NCBI RefSeq assembly: GCF_031454155.1
Contig: NZ_JAVDQG010000004.1
Coordinates: forward strand, 372,001-436,000
Origin: Desmospora profundinema
GTDB lineage: Bacteria > Bacillota > Bacilli > Thermoactinomycetales > DSM-45169
DNA length: 64,000 nt
Direction: 5' to 3'
Under the pieces are notes generated by a model that was not told the origin of the DNA, did no database searches, and saw only the letters and a list, made by a program, of their open reading frames with translations. This document shows positions 23,523 to 32,315 of the stretch, in pieces. Positions within the stretch are counted from its first letter, which is position 1, and each line of letters begins with the position of its first letter. Made by a program: the position numbers and the translations under genes.

Positions 23523-24665
23523 TTATGAAAAATCCACATCGTATAAAAACTCTAGTTGCTTCTCCTGAAAGGAATGGGGAACTCGTCGTAGCAACGCGTT
23601 TCTTAGGGAACAGATCCAACGGTTTTCGATCTGTGCCATCTTTCCGATGGACCATGATGTGTTGACGATCTTCCGGGTTCGCTTGATCCTTTGCTCTTGA
23701 AATGCTTGAAAAGCGGCCACTGGGTTTGATTGCTCGTCGATGCATCGGGACAGGACGAGGGCATCCTCAATCCCCTGACACGCGCCCTGCCCCATATTGG
23801 GAGTGGTGGCATGGGCCGCGTCTCCGATCAACACGATTCGGTCAAAGGCAAACCGGTCGAGGGGCTCCAGATCGACAATATCATTCCAGATCACTTCCTC
23901 TTCCCTTGTCATCCGCAGGATCTGAGGAATCGGGAAGTGGTAGTCCCCGAAGTGTTTCAGCAAGTCCCTGTTCCGGTAACCGGCGAATACCCGGCTGTTC
24001 TCTTCCGCATTGATTACAGCAAACCAGTAAATCTGCCGGTCGGAAAGGGGAACGATACCGAACCGTCCCTTCGGTCCCCATGTTTCGGTTAGTTCCTCTT
24101 TAAAACCGTCGGGAACGCCCGATGTGACTCCTCTCCAGCAGGTGTAACCGGCATATCTCGTTTTTAAACCGGGAAGCAACTGTTTCCGAATGATGGAGTG
24201 GATTCCGTCGGCTGCGATCAGAACATCGCCCCGGCCGGTCTTTCCGTCGGCGAACCGAACCGATACTCCCCGGTCATCCTGTTCAAATCCGACACATTTT
24301 TTGTTTACGGTCACGGTTCCGGATTTCAGGGATCGGACCAATACATCGTGCAAATCACTCCGCAGAACGGCGATGCTGTCCGTTTGAAACTTTTGATCGA
24401 GCCGGTCCGTATCCAATTTGGATATGACGTTCCCCTTCTCGGAAAGAACTGTGACCGTTTTGTTCACCTTGCCGACCCGCAGGATCTTTTCGCCGATCCC
24501 CAACCGGAACAACCCCTTCAAGGCGTTCTGTCCGAGAAGCAGACCCGCGCCGACCGGCTTCAGTTCGGGGTAGCTCTCAAACACCTTCACCTCATGCCCC
24601 TTCTGTTGTAGGGTGATGGCTGTGCACAGACCGCTGATCCCGGCGCCGATGATCATGACGTTCAC
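23523..24665 (-). CDS. FAD-dependent monooxygenase
   Basis: A 380-residue group A flavoprotein monooxygenase. The dinucleotide motif is IIGAGISGL with the acidic residue in VKVFES; the DG motif region is DVLIAADGIHS and the GD motif is VLIGDAAHATTPNMGQGACQ. Such enzymes hydroxylate aromatic or related substrates with NAD(P)H and oxygen. Starts at ATG 24665 close behind a TetR-type gene, probably in the same transcript and under its control. The stop lies just beyond the terminator of the plus-strand SDR. Substrate unknown. Confidence 0.88.
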   Translation of the reverse strand: MNVMIIGAGISGLCTAITLQQKGHEVKVFESYPELKPVGAGLLLGQNALKGLFRLGIGEKILRVGKVNKTVTVLSEKGNVISKLDTDRLDQKFQTDSIAVLRSDLHDVLVRSLKSGTVTVNKKCVGFEQDDRGVSVRFADGKTGRGDVLIAADGIHSIIRKQLLPGLKTRYAGYTCWRGVTSGVPDGFKEELTETWGPKGRFGIVPLSDRQIYWFAVINAEENSRVFAGYRNRDLLKHFGDYHFPIPQILRMTREEEVIWNDIVDLEPLDRFAFDRIVLIGDAAHATTPNMGQGACQGIEDALVLSRCIDEQSNPVAAFQAFQEQRIKRTRKIVNTSWSIGKMAQIENRWICSLRNALLRRVPHSFQEKQLEFLYDVDFS

Positions 24666-24691
24666 TATTCACCGCCTCCTCCCGTTTCTGT

Positions 24692-25288
24692 TCAATCTTT
24701 TTTTCCGACACCTTCCCAGAGGATTTCCAGGTGATTGTCAAAAATATCGAGGATGTCGTATTTCTCTGGATCAGTGAATGAAAGCCAGGTAATAAGTGTC
24801 TGAAAATAGAGCCCGACCAAGGTGGATGCCACTTGATCGGGATCGGGCTGATCCGAAATCTCCCCTTCCCGCATCGCTTCCTGTACAAGAGAAGATAACG
24901 CCGATTGGAAGGCTTCGATGGTGCGGGATTCTTCATGCAGTAACAGTCGGGAACGGATGTTTTCGGAGATGGTGATTCTGGCGATGTCCGGATGTTTCGT
25001 GTATCGGGATAACAGATCCCCGAAGATTTTTTTCACCCGTTGACGAAAGGGCTTCACTGTCCCATGTCGTCGGACAGATTCCTCCAACCTCTCCAACTGG
25101 GAATTTCCCAGATATAAAAGTATTTGTTTTTTCTCCGAAAAGTAATTGTAAAAGGTTCCTTTGGCGATTCCGCAGGCGGCTGTGATCTCCTCCACGGTCA
25201 CAGGTTCAAACCCCTTTTCCTTAAATAGGCGCAGAGAGACCAGGAGAATTTTCTCCTTCAGCTCTTTTTTTCGCTGTTCCCTTAGCAT
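24692..25288 (-). CDS. TetR/AcrR-family transcriptional regulator
   Basis: A 198-residue TetR-type repressor. The N-terminal helix-turn-helix is FEPVTVEEITAACGIAKGTF ending in YNYFSEKK; the C-terminal helical domain is ligand-binding. ATG 25288 has GGAGG seven bases upstream and is preferred to a TTG at 25303. It sits 26 bases before the monooxygenase gene and a 14-bp palindrome lies 60 bases upstream of the start, so it likely controls itself and that enzyme. Whether it also recognises the FadR-like box at 19641 cannot be judged from sequence. Confidence 0.9.
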   Translation of the reverse strand: MLREQRKKELKEKILLVSLRLFKEKGFEPVTVEEITAACGIAKGTFYNYFSEKKQILLYLGNSQLERLEESVRRHGTVKPFRQRVKKIFGDLLSRYTKHPDIARITISENIRSRLLLHEESRTIEAFQSALSSLVQEAMREGEISDQPDPDQVASTLVGLYFQTLITWLSFTDPEKYDILDIFDNHLEILWEGVGKKD

Positions 25289-25346
25289 GACGAATTCCTC
25301 CAAACCCCAGGGATGACTTGATTCATTTTATGACTATGTTCAAAAA

Positions 25347-25360
25347 ATGACTGTAGTCAT
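25347..25360 (-). promoter_or_regulatory. Candidate TetR operator
   Basis: ATGACT, two bases, AGTCAT: an inverted repeat between the tetR-like start and an AT-rich TATAAT-like stretch. A second partial ATGACT half-site lies at 25330. The remaining 260 bases up to 25620 show nothing else. Confidence 0.55.
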
Positions 25361-25620
25361 ATTTATAATAAACCGGAACGGTGAGAGGTTTCAAGGAAAA
25401 ATGATATCGGATTTCAGAGATAGCCTAAACGTAAGTGTAGAGACCGTAAACGATTGGATCAAAAGTAAACCACTTTGTGCAGCAAAGCGAGAGTCTTTTA
25501 AAATCAAAAAAAGAGTATGGGAACGATTTTCTGTTGAATCGCGTCTCAAAAGAGGATATCGAGGCTGTAATAATATCTAAAAAAGTAAAAGGATGAAACG
25601 GCCTGATACCCTCTAACATG

Positions 25621-25653
25621 AAAAAGACGGCCCGCTTTATAGGGGCCGTTTTA
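25621..25653 (-). terminator. Intrinsic terminator of the SUKH/deaminase gene
   Basis: On the minus strand ACGGCCC pairs with GGGCCGT and CTTTTT follows. Confidence 0.8.
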
Positions 25654-25675
25654 TGTAGGTCTGGTTTCCCGTATC

Positions 25676-26434
25676 CTAGGATTTCGCAAAATGTTTGGTC
25701 AGTTTTTTCCACTTTTTTTTCAACCGGGTGGGGATGGACCGGTCTGGATATTCGGTGACAAAATCAGATTTATTTAGATAATGCCGGCAGTTATAACAAG
25801 GTTTGTTGGGTTCTCCCGACTTGACTCGAAGCGTAGAAATCACCAGATCCTCCAATTTTGAACCATTCATGAGAGCATCATTGACCGCACTCATTTCGGC
25901 GCACCACAAAACAGGCCAAATCTCCAGACTATGGTTCAAACTTTCCTCCATGTCCGCAGTGGGGTCGATCACCTGAATATACGGACTCGTCACTCCCTGG
26001 TATAGGGACTCCATCCCCTTCCATCCATCCTCTCCCAACATCACGAGAAAACGATCAAAACCACCCAGGATTTTTCCTGTTTCAGATATCATAAGAGCGA
26101 GATGATTGCTGTAAGCTTCCCCGATCACCACCAACGATTCTCCGATCCGTTCTTCATAATCTCTGATTTGTTCGATAAAAACCTGTCTGGAAGCTTCCCG
26201 GGGATCCAGGTGGAAAAAATCCTCCCTATCCCGAAGTTTATAGGCGGGAATCGTTACCCTCAACCCAACGAAACGTTCCAGAAACCGTTTTGCTTCCGGA
26301 AAGATCCGATATCCTTCTTCCCGCAGCGCTTGACAATGTACGGAGACATCCATGCGACGGCTAGGTGTCCAACCGGCCCGGATCAGACAGGCCGCTGCAT
26401 TTTTTGATAGAGGGACCTTCGGATAAATGGCCAT
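25676..26434 (-). CDS. SUKH-3 immunity domain fused to a YwqJ-like deaminase domain
   Basis: A 252-residue protein. Residues about 10-155 match SUKH-3 immunity proteins: a WTPSRR start, FPEAKRFLERFVGLRV, FFHLDP and a GESLVVIGEA strand with LYQGV at the end. Residues 165-222 then read as the core of a YwqJ-type deaminase with both zinc half-motifs, Cys178-Ala-Glu180 in WCAEMSAVNDAL and Cys213-x2-Cys216 in KPCYNCRHYL. SUKH domains neutralise polymorphic toxins and YwqJ domains occur as toxin deaminases, so the fusion of both in one short protein is unusual. No toxin gene is adjacent. Single gene with its own terminator. Confidence 0.7.
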   Translation of the reverse strand: MAIYPKVPLSKNAAACLIRAGWTPSRRMDVSVHCQALREEGYRIFPEAKRFLERFVGLRVTIPAYKLRDREDFFHLDPREASRQVFIEQIRDYEERIGESLVVIGEAYSNHLALMISETGKILGGFDRFLVMLGEDGWKGMESLYQGVTSPYIQVIDPTADMEESLNHSLEIWPVLWCAEMSAVNDALMNGSKLEDLVISTLRVKSGEPNKPCYNCRHYLNKSDFVTEYPDRSIPTRLKKKWKKLTKHFAKS

Positions 26435-26721
26435 TTCTTTCTCTCCTTTCTCTCCCGTGCTTCACCATTGTACTACATGTCCAAAACAGTAACGCTTAGA
26501 GAGAAAGACTCCATGTATGGGCTTTTCTAAAGGGCCAGAGGGGAATGGTCGGGGTTCTATACAAAACGGACGCGGTATACGATATATTTGAATGGTTGAT
26601 CGATATTCTGTTGGTAGCCGTGTGTTTATTTGGTCAGGTTGACCATGATTCTTGGTATTAAATTGGCGCTTTTTGTTGTTTAAAAGACAAGCTTTCATAA
26701 AAGAAGCGAAGGGAGCATGGA

Positions 26722-27300
26722 ATGAGGCGAATCTTGGTCATTTTGGCGCTGTTTGTTTGCGGTTGTCTGCTGGTGGGGGGAATCTATCTGTGGACTCTCG
26801 TCTCCCAATATGACGACACCCCCTTTCCAACCGAAAAACGGGATGTGGCCATCGTTCTCGGAGCTGCGCTGTGGGAGGAAGAACCCAGTCCCGCATTGCG
26901 CGAGCGGCTGGAAGCGGCTCTTCAGTTATATGAGGAAGGGTTGGTAGAGGTACTTGTCCTATCAGGAGGCGAGGGAAACGACGGCATCAGTGAGGCGGAA
27001 GGGATGAAGCGATACCTGGCGGCAAAAGGAATCCCGGCTGAGTCCTTGTTGTTGGAGAATCAGGCAGCCAACACATGGGAAAATTTGCATTACTCCCAGT
27101 GGATCATTCAACAAGCAGGAGCGACCGAAGTCTATCTCGTTACGCACGATTATCATATGAAGCGTGCGATGGAAATGGCGAAGCGGATTCAGATGGATGC
27201 GGTACCGGTCCCGGTTCACTCTCGGGTGTTGTTCACCCCTTATCACAAGACGCGGGAAAGTCTGGCATTCGTTAAGTTTCGACTGTTTCAGAGTGGATAA
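26722..27300 (+). CDS. YdcF/SanA-like DUF218 membrane-anchored protein
   Basis: A 192-residue protein with one N-terminal membrane segment (ILVILALFVCGCLLVGGIYL) and a DUF218 domain outside. Family signatures are present: VAIVLGAALWEE, VLSGGEGNDGISEAEGMKRY, NTWENLHYS and VTHDYHMKRAM. DUF218 proteins such as SanA, ElyC and YdcF affect envelope integrity; their chemistry is unresolved. ATG 26722 has GGGAG six bases upstream. It stands alone between the SUKH gene (opposite strand) and sfsA. Confidence 0.85.
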   Translation: MRRILVILALFVCGCLLVGGIYLWTLVSQYDDTPFPTEKRDVAIVLGAALWEEEPSPALRERLEAALQLYEEGLVEVLVLSGGEGNDGISEAEGMKRYLAAKGIPAESLLLENQAANTWENLHYSQWIIQQAGATEVYLVTHDYHMKRAMEMAKRIQMDAVPVPVHSRVLFTPYHKTRESLAFVKFRLFQSG

Positions 27301-27429
27301 TATCACGTTGGCTGTATATCAGCGGAAAATGGTATCGTATATATCCGTTGATCGTGGAATGAATGAAACGACAGGAAAACTAAATGGTATACTGAGTCGG
27401 TATCCGTTATCTTCGAATGGGGTGAATCC

Positions 27430-28116
27430 ATGGCCGTCATCATTCCGGGAGAAAAAGTGGCAGCTACCTTTATCCGACGTCCCAACCGGTTTCAGGCGGA
27501 GGTCGAGATCGACGGGGAACGGGAGATCGTCCACGTTCCCAATACCGGCCGCATGGACGAAATGCTTCACCCTGGAACACCTGTGGTGCTGGAGCGATCG
27601 GACAACCCCAAGCGGAAGCACCGTTACGGCTTGCGGTTCGTTAACAAAAACGGTCACTGGATCTGTATCCACTCGGCTTTGGCCAACCGCGTGTTTCGTG
27701 ATGCGGTTGAATCAGGACGGATCGATTGGGTGGAAGGTCCGATCCGCAGTGAAGTGAAAGTGGGTGATAGCCGCATGGATTTCCGCATCGACGCGAATCC
27801 CCCCACTTGGGTAGAGGTGAAGTGCGTCACCTATGAGGAGAACGGGGTGGCGATGTTTCCCGATGCTCCCACGGTTCGCGGACAAAAGCATGTGGACGAG
27901 TTGATCCGTGCGGTAACAGAAGGGGATAAAGGTGTCATTGTATTTGTCGCCTTCATGGACTTCGTCCATCGTTTTACGCCTCACACCGCCATCGACCCTG
28001 TTCTGGCGGAGAAAATGGGCCAAGCGCGGAATCACGGCATCTGCATCCACGCCTATCGCTGTTCCATTACCTTTGATGCGATTGAGGTGGTGGATGAGAT
28101 TCCGGTGGATTTGTAG
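27430..28116 (+). CDS. sfsA: SfsA family protein
   Basis: A 228-residue SfsA homologue with typical length. Recognisable parts are the N-terminal OB-like half (RRPNRFQAEVEIDG, HVPNTGRM) and the nuclease-like half with DFRIDANPPTWVEVKCVTYE and FPDAPTVRGQKH (Asp, Glu, Lys as in PD-(D/E)xK folds). SfsA was described as a sugar-fermentation stimulation protein that binds DNA; its biochemical role remains unclear, and the nuclease-like fold is inferred from the motif. ATG 27430 has GGGGTG upstream. A relic of an ABC-F gene follows directly. Confidence 0.92.
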   Translation: MAVIIPGEKVAATFIRRPNRFQAEVEIDGEREIVHVPNTGRMDEMLHPGTPVVLERSDNPKRKHRYGLRFVNKNGHWICIHSALANRVFRDAVESGRIDWVEGPIRSEVKVGDSRMDFRIDANPPTWVEVKCVTYEENGVAMFPDAPTVRGQKHVDELIRAVTEGDKGVIVFVAFMDFVHRFTPHTAIDPVLAEKMGQARNHGICIHAYRCSITFDAIEVVDEIPVDL

Positions 28117-28135
28117 AGGAAGGTTAGGTTTTCTT

Positions 28136-28291
28136 CCCGGCACCGTAGTGGTGGTCTCTCATGACCGTTATTTTCTTAACAAGTTGTTTGCACCCACCTA
28201 TTGGCTCCAGGGTGGGACCTTGACCCGGTTTGAGGGGAATTACGATGCGATGAAGGCGGAGTGGAGACGGCGCGGCATCGGATCGGAGTAA
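28136..28291 (+). pseudogene. C-terminal remnant of an ABC-F ATPase
   Basis: The frame reads PGTVVVVSHDRYFLNKLF and WLQGGTLTRFEGNYDAMKAE, the H-loop/D-loop and the post-ATPase region of an ABC-F (Uup/EttA-type) ribosome-associated ATPase. Walker A, the linker and the first ATPase half are absent, and there is no start codon with a ribosome-binding site. About 50 codons remain from a gene of roughly 520-640. Confidence 0.8.
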
Positions 28292-28402
28292 TGGATGGCC
28301 CCCGTGAAGCGGGATCAATTGGTTCTCCCCGTTTGACATTGTCCGCTAAACGGGTAGGATGAAGAGAGTTTCGTTGAACGGTTGATAAAAGGGGGACCAA
28401 CG

Positions 28403-28699
28403 ATGAATATCACGATTACTCCGGAAGCCTTCGCCTGGTTCCAGGATGAAATGGGATTGGTGGAAGGGGATGAGCTTCGGTTTCATATCCGCTATGATGA
28501 TGCCCACTCGGCAGGGCGGGATCAACACGGTTTTTCCTTGCTCCTTACCGTGGAACCGCCCCGACGGCCGGGTGCCAGTGTGGAAGCGGGCGGGATCCGT
28601 TTCTTTGTCGAAGAAGGAGAACTTTGGTACTTCGACGGTCAGGATTTACGGGTGGAATGGGACGAAAGAGACGAGATGCTGCGTTTTATCACGGACTGA
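28403..28699 (+). CDS. HesB/YneR-like protein lacking cysteines
   Basis: A 98-residue protein with the HesB/IscA fold (MNITITPEAFAWFQDEMGL; LRFHIRYDD; GFSLLLTVE; GIRFFVEEGELWYFDG). It contains no cysteine, so it cannot hold an Fe-S cluster in the way IscA, SufA or the YutM-like gene at 55124 does; it belongs to the HesB-like/YneR branch of Bacilli whose role is unknown. ATG 28403 is preceded by GGGGGA. A hairpin without T run follows the stop. Confidence 0.8.
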   Translation: MNITITPEAFAWFQDEMGLVEGDELRFHIRYDDAHSAGRDQHGFSLLLTVEPPRRPGASVEAGGIRFFVEEGELWYFDGQDLRVEWDERDEMLRFITD

Positions 28700-28702
28700 A
28701 CA

Positions 28703-28737
28703 AACGCCCTCTGACTCTATTAGAGACAGGGGGCGTT
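28703..28737 (+). terminator. Hairpin after the HesB-like gene
   Basis: AACGCCC pairs with GGGCGTT and an inner CTCT/AGAG stem continues it. No U tract follows, so it may act by stalling or by stabilising the 3' end. Confidence 0.6.
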
Positions 28738-28761
28738 ATGCTTAGATGGAGGGCATGGGTT

Positions 28762-29181
28762 TCACTCCCATTGATGAACAGCTTGATTCAGGTTGTCGAT
28801 GGTGACTAAACCCCTTTGCATGGAGGGATGAGGGCACAACTGGTTATATTTTTGGATCATGCGATTGACTTCCTCGACTTGTTCCCGATCCCTCTTTTCA
28901 GGTGCGGCCTTTTTATCCAGGTTGCTGAGAAGCTCCTGAATCTGATTTTTGATTTGATGCCGCAACTCCAGCCAGGGAGGGAGATAGTGGGCGTTTTTCA
29001 GGATATGATGGAACGCTTCTTCCTCCAAGGTCTTCTTGGACAAGGGCTTTCCTTTGCCGGAGAGGTGGTCGAACCCGCCTTTTTGTTCATGCTCTTTTAC
29101 GATCTGATCCAGCCAATCGCCATGTCCGGCTGGAGGGAACGTGTTTTCCCGGTCATTTTTCCTTCTGGTTATGGGGATCAT
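28762..29181 (-). CDS. DUF1992 (DnaJ homologue subfamily C member 28-like) protein
   Basis: A 139-residue protein with the DUF1992 core WLDQIVKEHEQKGGFDHLSG followed by GKGKPL and the helix LRHQIKNQIQELLSNLDKK. The function of DUF1992 proteins is not established. The apparent start ATG 29181 lies inside the 3' end of glcF (29-base overlap) with GAAGGGAG immediately upstream, so it may be translated from the glcF transcript. No in-frame alternative start has a better site. Confidence 0.75.
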   Translation of the reverse strand: MIPITRRKNDRENTFPPAGHGDWLDQIVKEHEQKGGFDHLSGKGKPLSKKTLEEEAFHHILKNAHYLPPWLELRHQIKNQIQELLSNLDKKAAPEKRDREQVEEVNRMIQKYNQLCPHPSMQRGLVTIDNLNQAVHQWE

Positions 29182-30535
29182 CTCCCTTCTCCATGGACTC
29201 GGTTAACAGATCCACCAGATGGACCGCCTGCATATGAGATGCAAGGCCCGACCGTTCGATGCCCAGCTTCATCTGAAGCAGGCAGCCGGGGTTGGTGGTG
29301 ACAAGGATGTCGGCGGTGGTTTCTTTTACGTCATTCATCTTTTCATCCAGGATGTGCATGGATGTTTCAGGATGGGTCAAGTTGTATATGCCTGCGGAAC
29401 CGCAACAGTGTTCCCCTTTATTCAGCGGCATATAAGTGAGGTCCGGGATAGAGCGGATCAGGGATTCGGGTTCTTGTGACACCTTCATGCCGTTTTTGAG
29501 ATGACAGGAATGTTGGTAGGTCACCCGCTTGGGAACGGATCTCAGGGGAAGTGGATTCCCCTCGGCGAGCAGTTGGCTGATATCTCGGGTGTGGGCGGCA
29601 AACCAGCGGGCGTCTTCAGCAAGCTTCGGTTCGTTTTGGAGCAGATGAGAATATTCCACCAATTGGGCGCCACAGCCTCCGGCGTTGGAAGCCACCCAGT
29701 CCACGCCGGCTTCACGGAAGGTGCGGATATTTTCCTTGGCCAAGCGGTGGGCTTGTCGTTCCTCCCCGGAGTGAGCGTGCAACGCCCCGCAGCAGGTTTG
29801 GCTGCGGGGGATCACCACTTCATATCCGGCGGCGGACAGCAGACGGGCGGTGTTGACGTTGGTGTCGGCAAAGGCGACATCCATGATACAGCCGCGTAAA
29901 AGTCCCACCCGTCCCCTCTTCTTTCCGTGGGCGGGAACGTGGGTTCCGATCCGCTCCACGACACCCTGCATGGAGGCGGTTGGCAGGACGCGGTCCATTT
30001 GGCGCAGATGGGGCGGCAACAGGCGGGCCAGGCCGGTACGGTGGACCAGCCAGCGGAGGCCCGATTTTTGGTAGAGTGCCAGCAGCGCACCCACCAGACG
30101 CAGTCGGGAGCGATGGGGAAACAACCCTTGAAAAAAGAGATGTCGCATGGTCTTCTCATATCGGGTTATAGGCGCATGTTCGGCGATGGCAGCACGGGAT
30201 TGTTCCAAGAGACGCCCAAAACGGACATCGGCGGGGCAGGCGGTTTCACATGCCCGGCAGCCGAGGCAAAAGTTCATCTGATTGCGGAAGCTTTCATCCG
30301 GTGTCATCCAACCATCGACGGCCGCTTTCATCAGGGCGATGCGCCCTCTGGGAGAGGCGGCCTCCAAGCCGGTTTCACGGTAAGTGGGACAGGCGGGAAG
30401 GCAGAATCCGCAACGCATACAATTGGTCAATTCGTCCTCATCGAGGGTGTGGGCCAGTTGTCTCCCGAGGTTATTCCAGGGAGTGACGACGGCGGGATCA
30501 GTCTTTTTCGGCTTTGCAGGGACGGGTTGCACCAT
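29153..30535 (-). CDS. glcF: Glycolate/lactate oxidase iron-sulfur subunit GlcF
   Basis: A 460-residue Fe-S protein. Two ferredoxin-type [4Fe-4S] motifs, NCMRCGFCLPACP and FCLGCRACETACP, are followed by two CCG (heterodisulfide-reductase-like) domains with TCCGALHAH and HCCGSAGIYN. It passes electrons from the GlcD flavin to the quinone pool or another acceptor. ATG 30535 overlaps the GlcD stop (TAATG) and AAAGGAG lies eight bases upstream, so the subunits are co-translated. Together they oxidise glycolate or D-lactate. Its length is normal. Confidence 0.92.
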   Translation of the reverse strand: MVQPVPAKPKKTDPAVVTPWNNLGRQLAHTLDEDELTNCMRCGFCLPACPTYRETGLEAASPRGRIALMKAAVDGWMTPDESFRNQMNFCLGCRACETACPADVRFGRLLEQSRAAIAEHAPITRYEKTMRHLFFQGLFPHRSRLRLVGALLALYQKSGLRWLVHRTGLARLLPPHLRQMDRVLPTASMQGVVERIGTHVPAHGKKRGRVGLLRGCIMDVAFADTNVNTARLLSAAGYEVVIPRSQTCCGALHAHSGEERQAHRLAKENIRTFREAGVDWVASNAGGCGAQLVEYSHLLQNEPKLAEDARWFAAHTRDISQLLAEGNPLPLRSVPKRVTYQHSCHLKNGMKVSQEPESLIRSIPDLTYMPLNKGEHCCGSAGIYNLTHPETSMHILDEKMNDVKETTADILVTTNPGCLLQMKLGIERSGLASHMQAVHLVDLLTESMEKGDDPHNQKEK

Positions 30536-31944
30536 TACATATTCTCCTTTCGGAGCCGGGGTTGATCGGTGAAGATCTTGCCGGGATTCAGGATCCCCTG
30601 TGGATCAAAGGCGTGTTTGATCCCTTTCATGACCGTGATGCCGGCGGCACCCACCTTCCATTCCAGAAACGGGGCTTTGGCCAGGCCGACCCCGTGCTCT
30701 CCGGTGATGGTGCCGCCAAAGCGGATCGCCGCTTCAAAAATGTCGGCGAATGCTTTCTCCACCCGCTCGATTTCTTCTGTGTCGCGGGCGTCGGTAAGGA
30801 AGGTGGGATGCAGGTTCCCGTCCCCTGCATGGCCAAAGGTGCAGATCTGAAGATTGTACTCATCGGCGATCCGATTGATTTCCCGTACCATGTCAGCAAT
30901 GCGGGAACGCGGGACGGTCGCGTCTTCCAGGATGAGAGTGGGGCGGAGGCGCGCCAGGGCAGACAAGGCATTGCGGCGGGCTGCCATCACCTGGGCTCCG
31001 TCTGCTTCCGTTCGTGCCACCTCCACATGGGTGGCACCTGTTGTTTCCGCGATGTGCCGGATTCGCTCCATGTCCCGCTCTACCACTTCCAGAGGGCCAT
31101 CCTGCTCCACCAGCAGGATGGCCTCCATTTCCTTAGGGAGACCGATCCGGGCGTAATCCTCCACCACCTGAATCGTTTTTCGGTCCATAAATTCCAAGGT
31201 GCAGGGTAGGATTCGGTCCGAGATGATGGCCGAGACGGTGCGGGCAGCGGCGTCCAGATCGTGATAATGGGCTACCAGCGCCCGACGGCTTTCCGGCAGG
31301 GGAATCAGTTTTAATGTGGCTTCCGTGATAATCGCCAGTGTTCCCTCGGAGCCGATCAACAACTTGGTCAGGTCGTATCCGGCTACATCTTTGTACAGTT
31401 TGCCGCCGGTGCGCAACACTTGACCATTCGCCAACACCGCCTCCAATCCCAGGACATAATCCTTGGTGGTCCCGTATTTCAAGCCCCGCAATCCTCCCGA
31501 GCATTCGGCGATGTTGCCGCCGAGGGTGGAGATCTTCATGCTGCTGGGATCCGGCGGATAAAAGAGCCCCTCCTTTTCCACCGCTTCGTGAAGGGTTTGC
31601 GTGTATACACCGGGTTGCACGGTGGCGGTTAAATTCTCCTTGTCGATTTCTAAAATTTGATTCATGCGGGTCATCACCATCACCAGCCCACCGGCGACGG
31701 GAACGGTATCGGCGCTTAAGTTGCTGCCGGAACCCCGTCCCACAATGGGAATGTGATGCTTGGAGGCGATGCGCAGAACGTCCTGTACCTCTTGGGTTGT
31801 GGAGGGGAAGACCACTCCGTCAGGCATGGACTGGTATAAGGGGGTGGCGTCATAGGAGTGGGTAATCCGGGATTCGACATCATCACGTACATGGGCGTCT
31901 CCCAATACGGAAACCAACTGCGCTTTGATTTCTGAATTCAACAC
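30535..31944 (-). CDS. glcD: FAD-linked glycolate/D-lactate dehydrogenase subunit GlcD
   Basis: A 469-residue flavoprotein of the FAD-binding-4/FAD-oxidase-C type. FAD-binding features include VGRGSGSNLSADTVPVAGGL, MKISTLGGNIAECSGGLRGL and LLIGSEGTLAIITEATLKL; the C-terminal domain has FGHAGDGNLHPTFL and GTITGEHGVGLAK with metal-binding histidines. It oxidises glycolate or D-lactate. The start is best placed at GTG 31944, nine bases after GAGGAGGG; longer in-frame readings lack a site. Forms a two-gene operon with glcF and faces away from the lactate permease. Confidence 0.92.
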   Translation of the reverse strand: MLNSEIKAQLVSVLGDAHVRDDVESRITHSYDATPLYQSMPDGVVFPSTTQEVQDVLRIASKHHIPIVGRGSGSNLSADTVPVAGGLVMVMTRMNQILEIDKENLTATVQPGVYTQTLHEAVEKEGLFYPPDPSSMKISTLGGNIAECSGGLRGLKYGTTKDYVLGLEAVLANGQVLRTGGKLYKDVAGYDLTKLLIGSEGTLAIITEATLKLIPLPESRRALVAHYHDLDAAARTVSAIISDRILPCTLEFMDRKTIQVVEDYARIGLPKEMEAILLVEQDGPLEVVERDMERIRHIAETTGATHVEVARTEADGAQVMAARRNALSALARLRPTLILEDATVPRSRIADMVREINRIADEYNLQICTFGHAGDGNLHPTFLTDARDTEEIERVEKAFADIFEAAIRFGGTITGEHGVGLAKAPFLEWKVGAAGITVMKGIKHAFDPQGILNPGKIFTDQPRLRKENM

Positions 31945-32315
31945 GGGGACGTTCCCTCCTCTAATCCTTTCTGTTCTATTTCGCGAAGGCGGATAAAATG
32001 ACCTGGGAGCCGTACACAAACGGATCGAGTGAAGTGAGGAAAACATTGCCTTCCATCGGATTGTTGACAATGGTCGAAATATTGTGTTTGAATGTAGTCG
32101 ACAGGTCATCAGATCACCTGATGATATGATACCATTTTTCCCACAATGATGAAAGCGGATTCAACTAGAGATAAGGGGGGATAGGTTTGGATTTTTGAAA
32201 AGGCTTACATCCTATTACTGATGTGGTAGTCCGCCATAATCGGATTGATTGTCTGCCGTTCACCCAGGTTGTTCATCCATGACGGAATCTTTCATAAAGA
32301 GGGAGGTATCGTCCG
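31945..32315. other. Divergent control region between glcD and lctP
   Basis: A 371-base gap without genes. It holds the CATCAG/CTGATG palindrome (separate entry) and, nearer lctP, an ACATC-8-GATGT inverted repeat at 32208-32225. I cannot assign -35/-10 boxes with confidence on either strand. Confidence 0.6.
32106..32124. promoter_or_regulatory. Candidate operator for the GntR/LldR-type regulator
   Basis: TCATCAG, five bases, CTGATGA: a 7-bp perfect inverted repeat in the divergent control region. FadR-type GntR proteins bind short palindromes of this kind, and the only regulator nearby is the GntR gene at 34184. Confidence 0.6.

Noticed and set aside
25347-25580. Open frame of 77 codons on the plus strand upstream of the TetR gene
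   Set aside because: No ribosome-binding site, its start lies in the tetR operator region and the peptide shows no family pattern.
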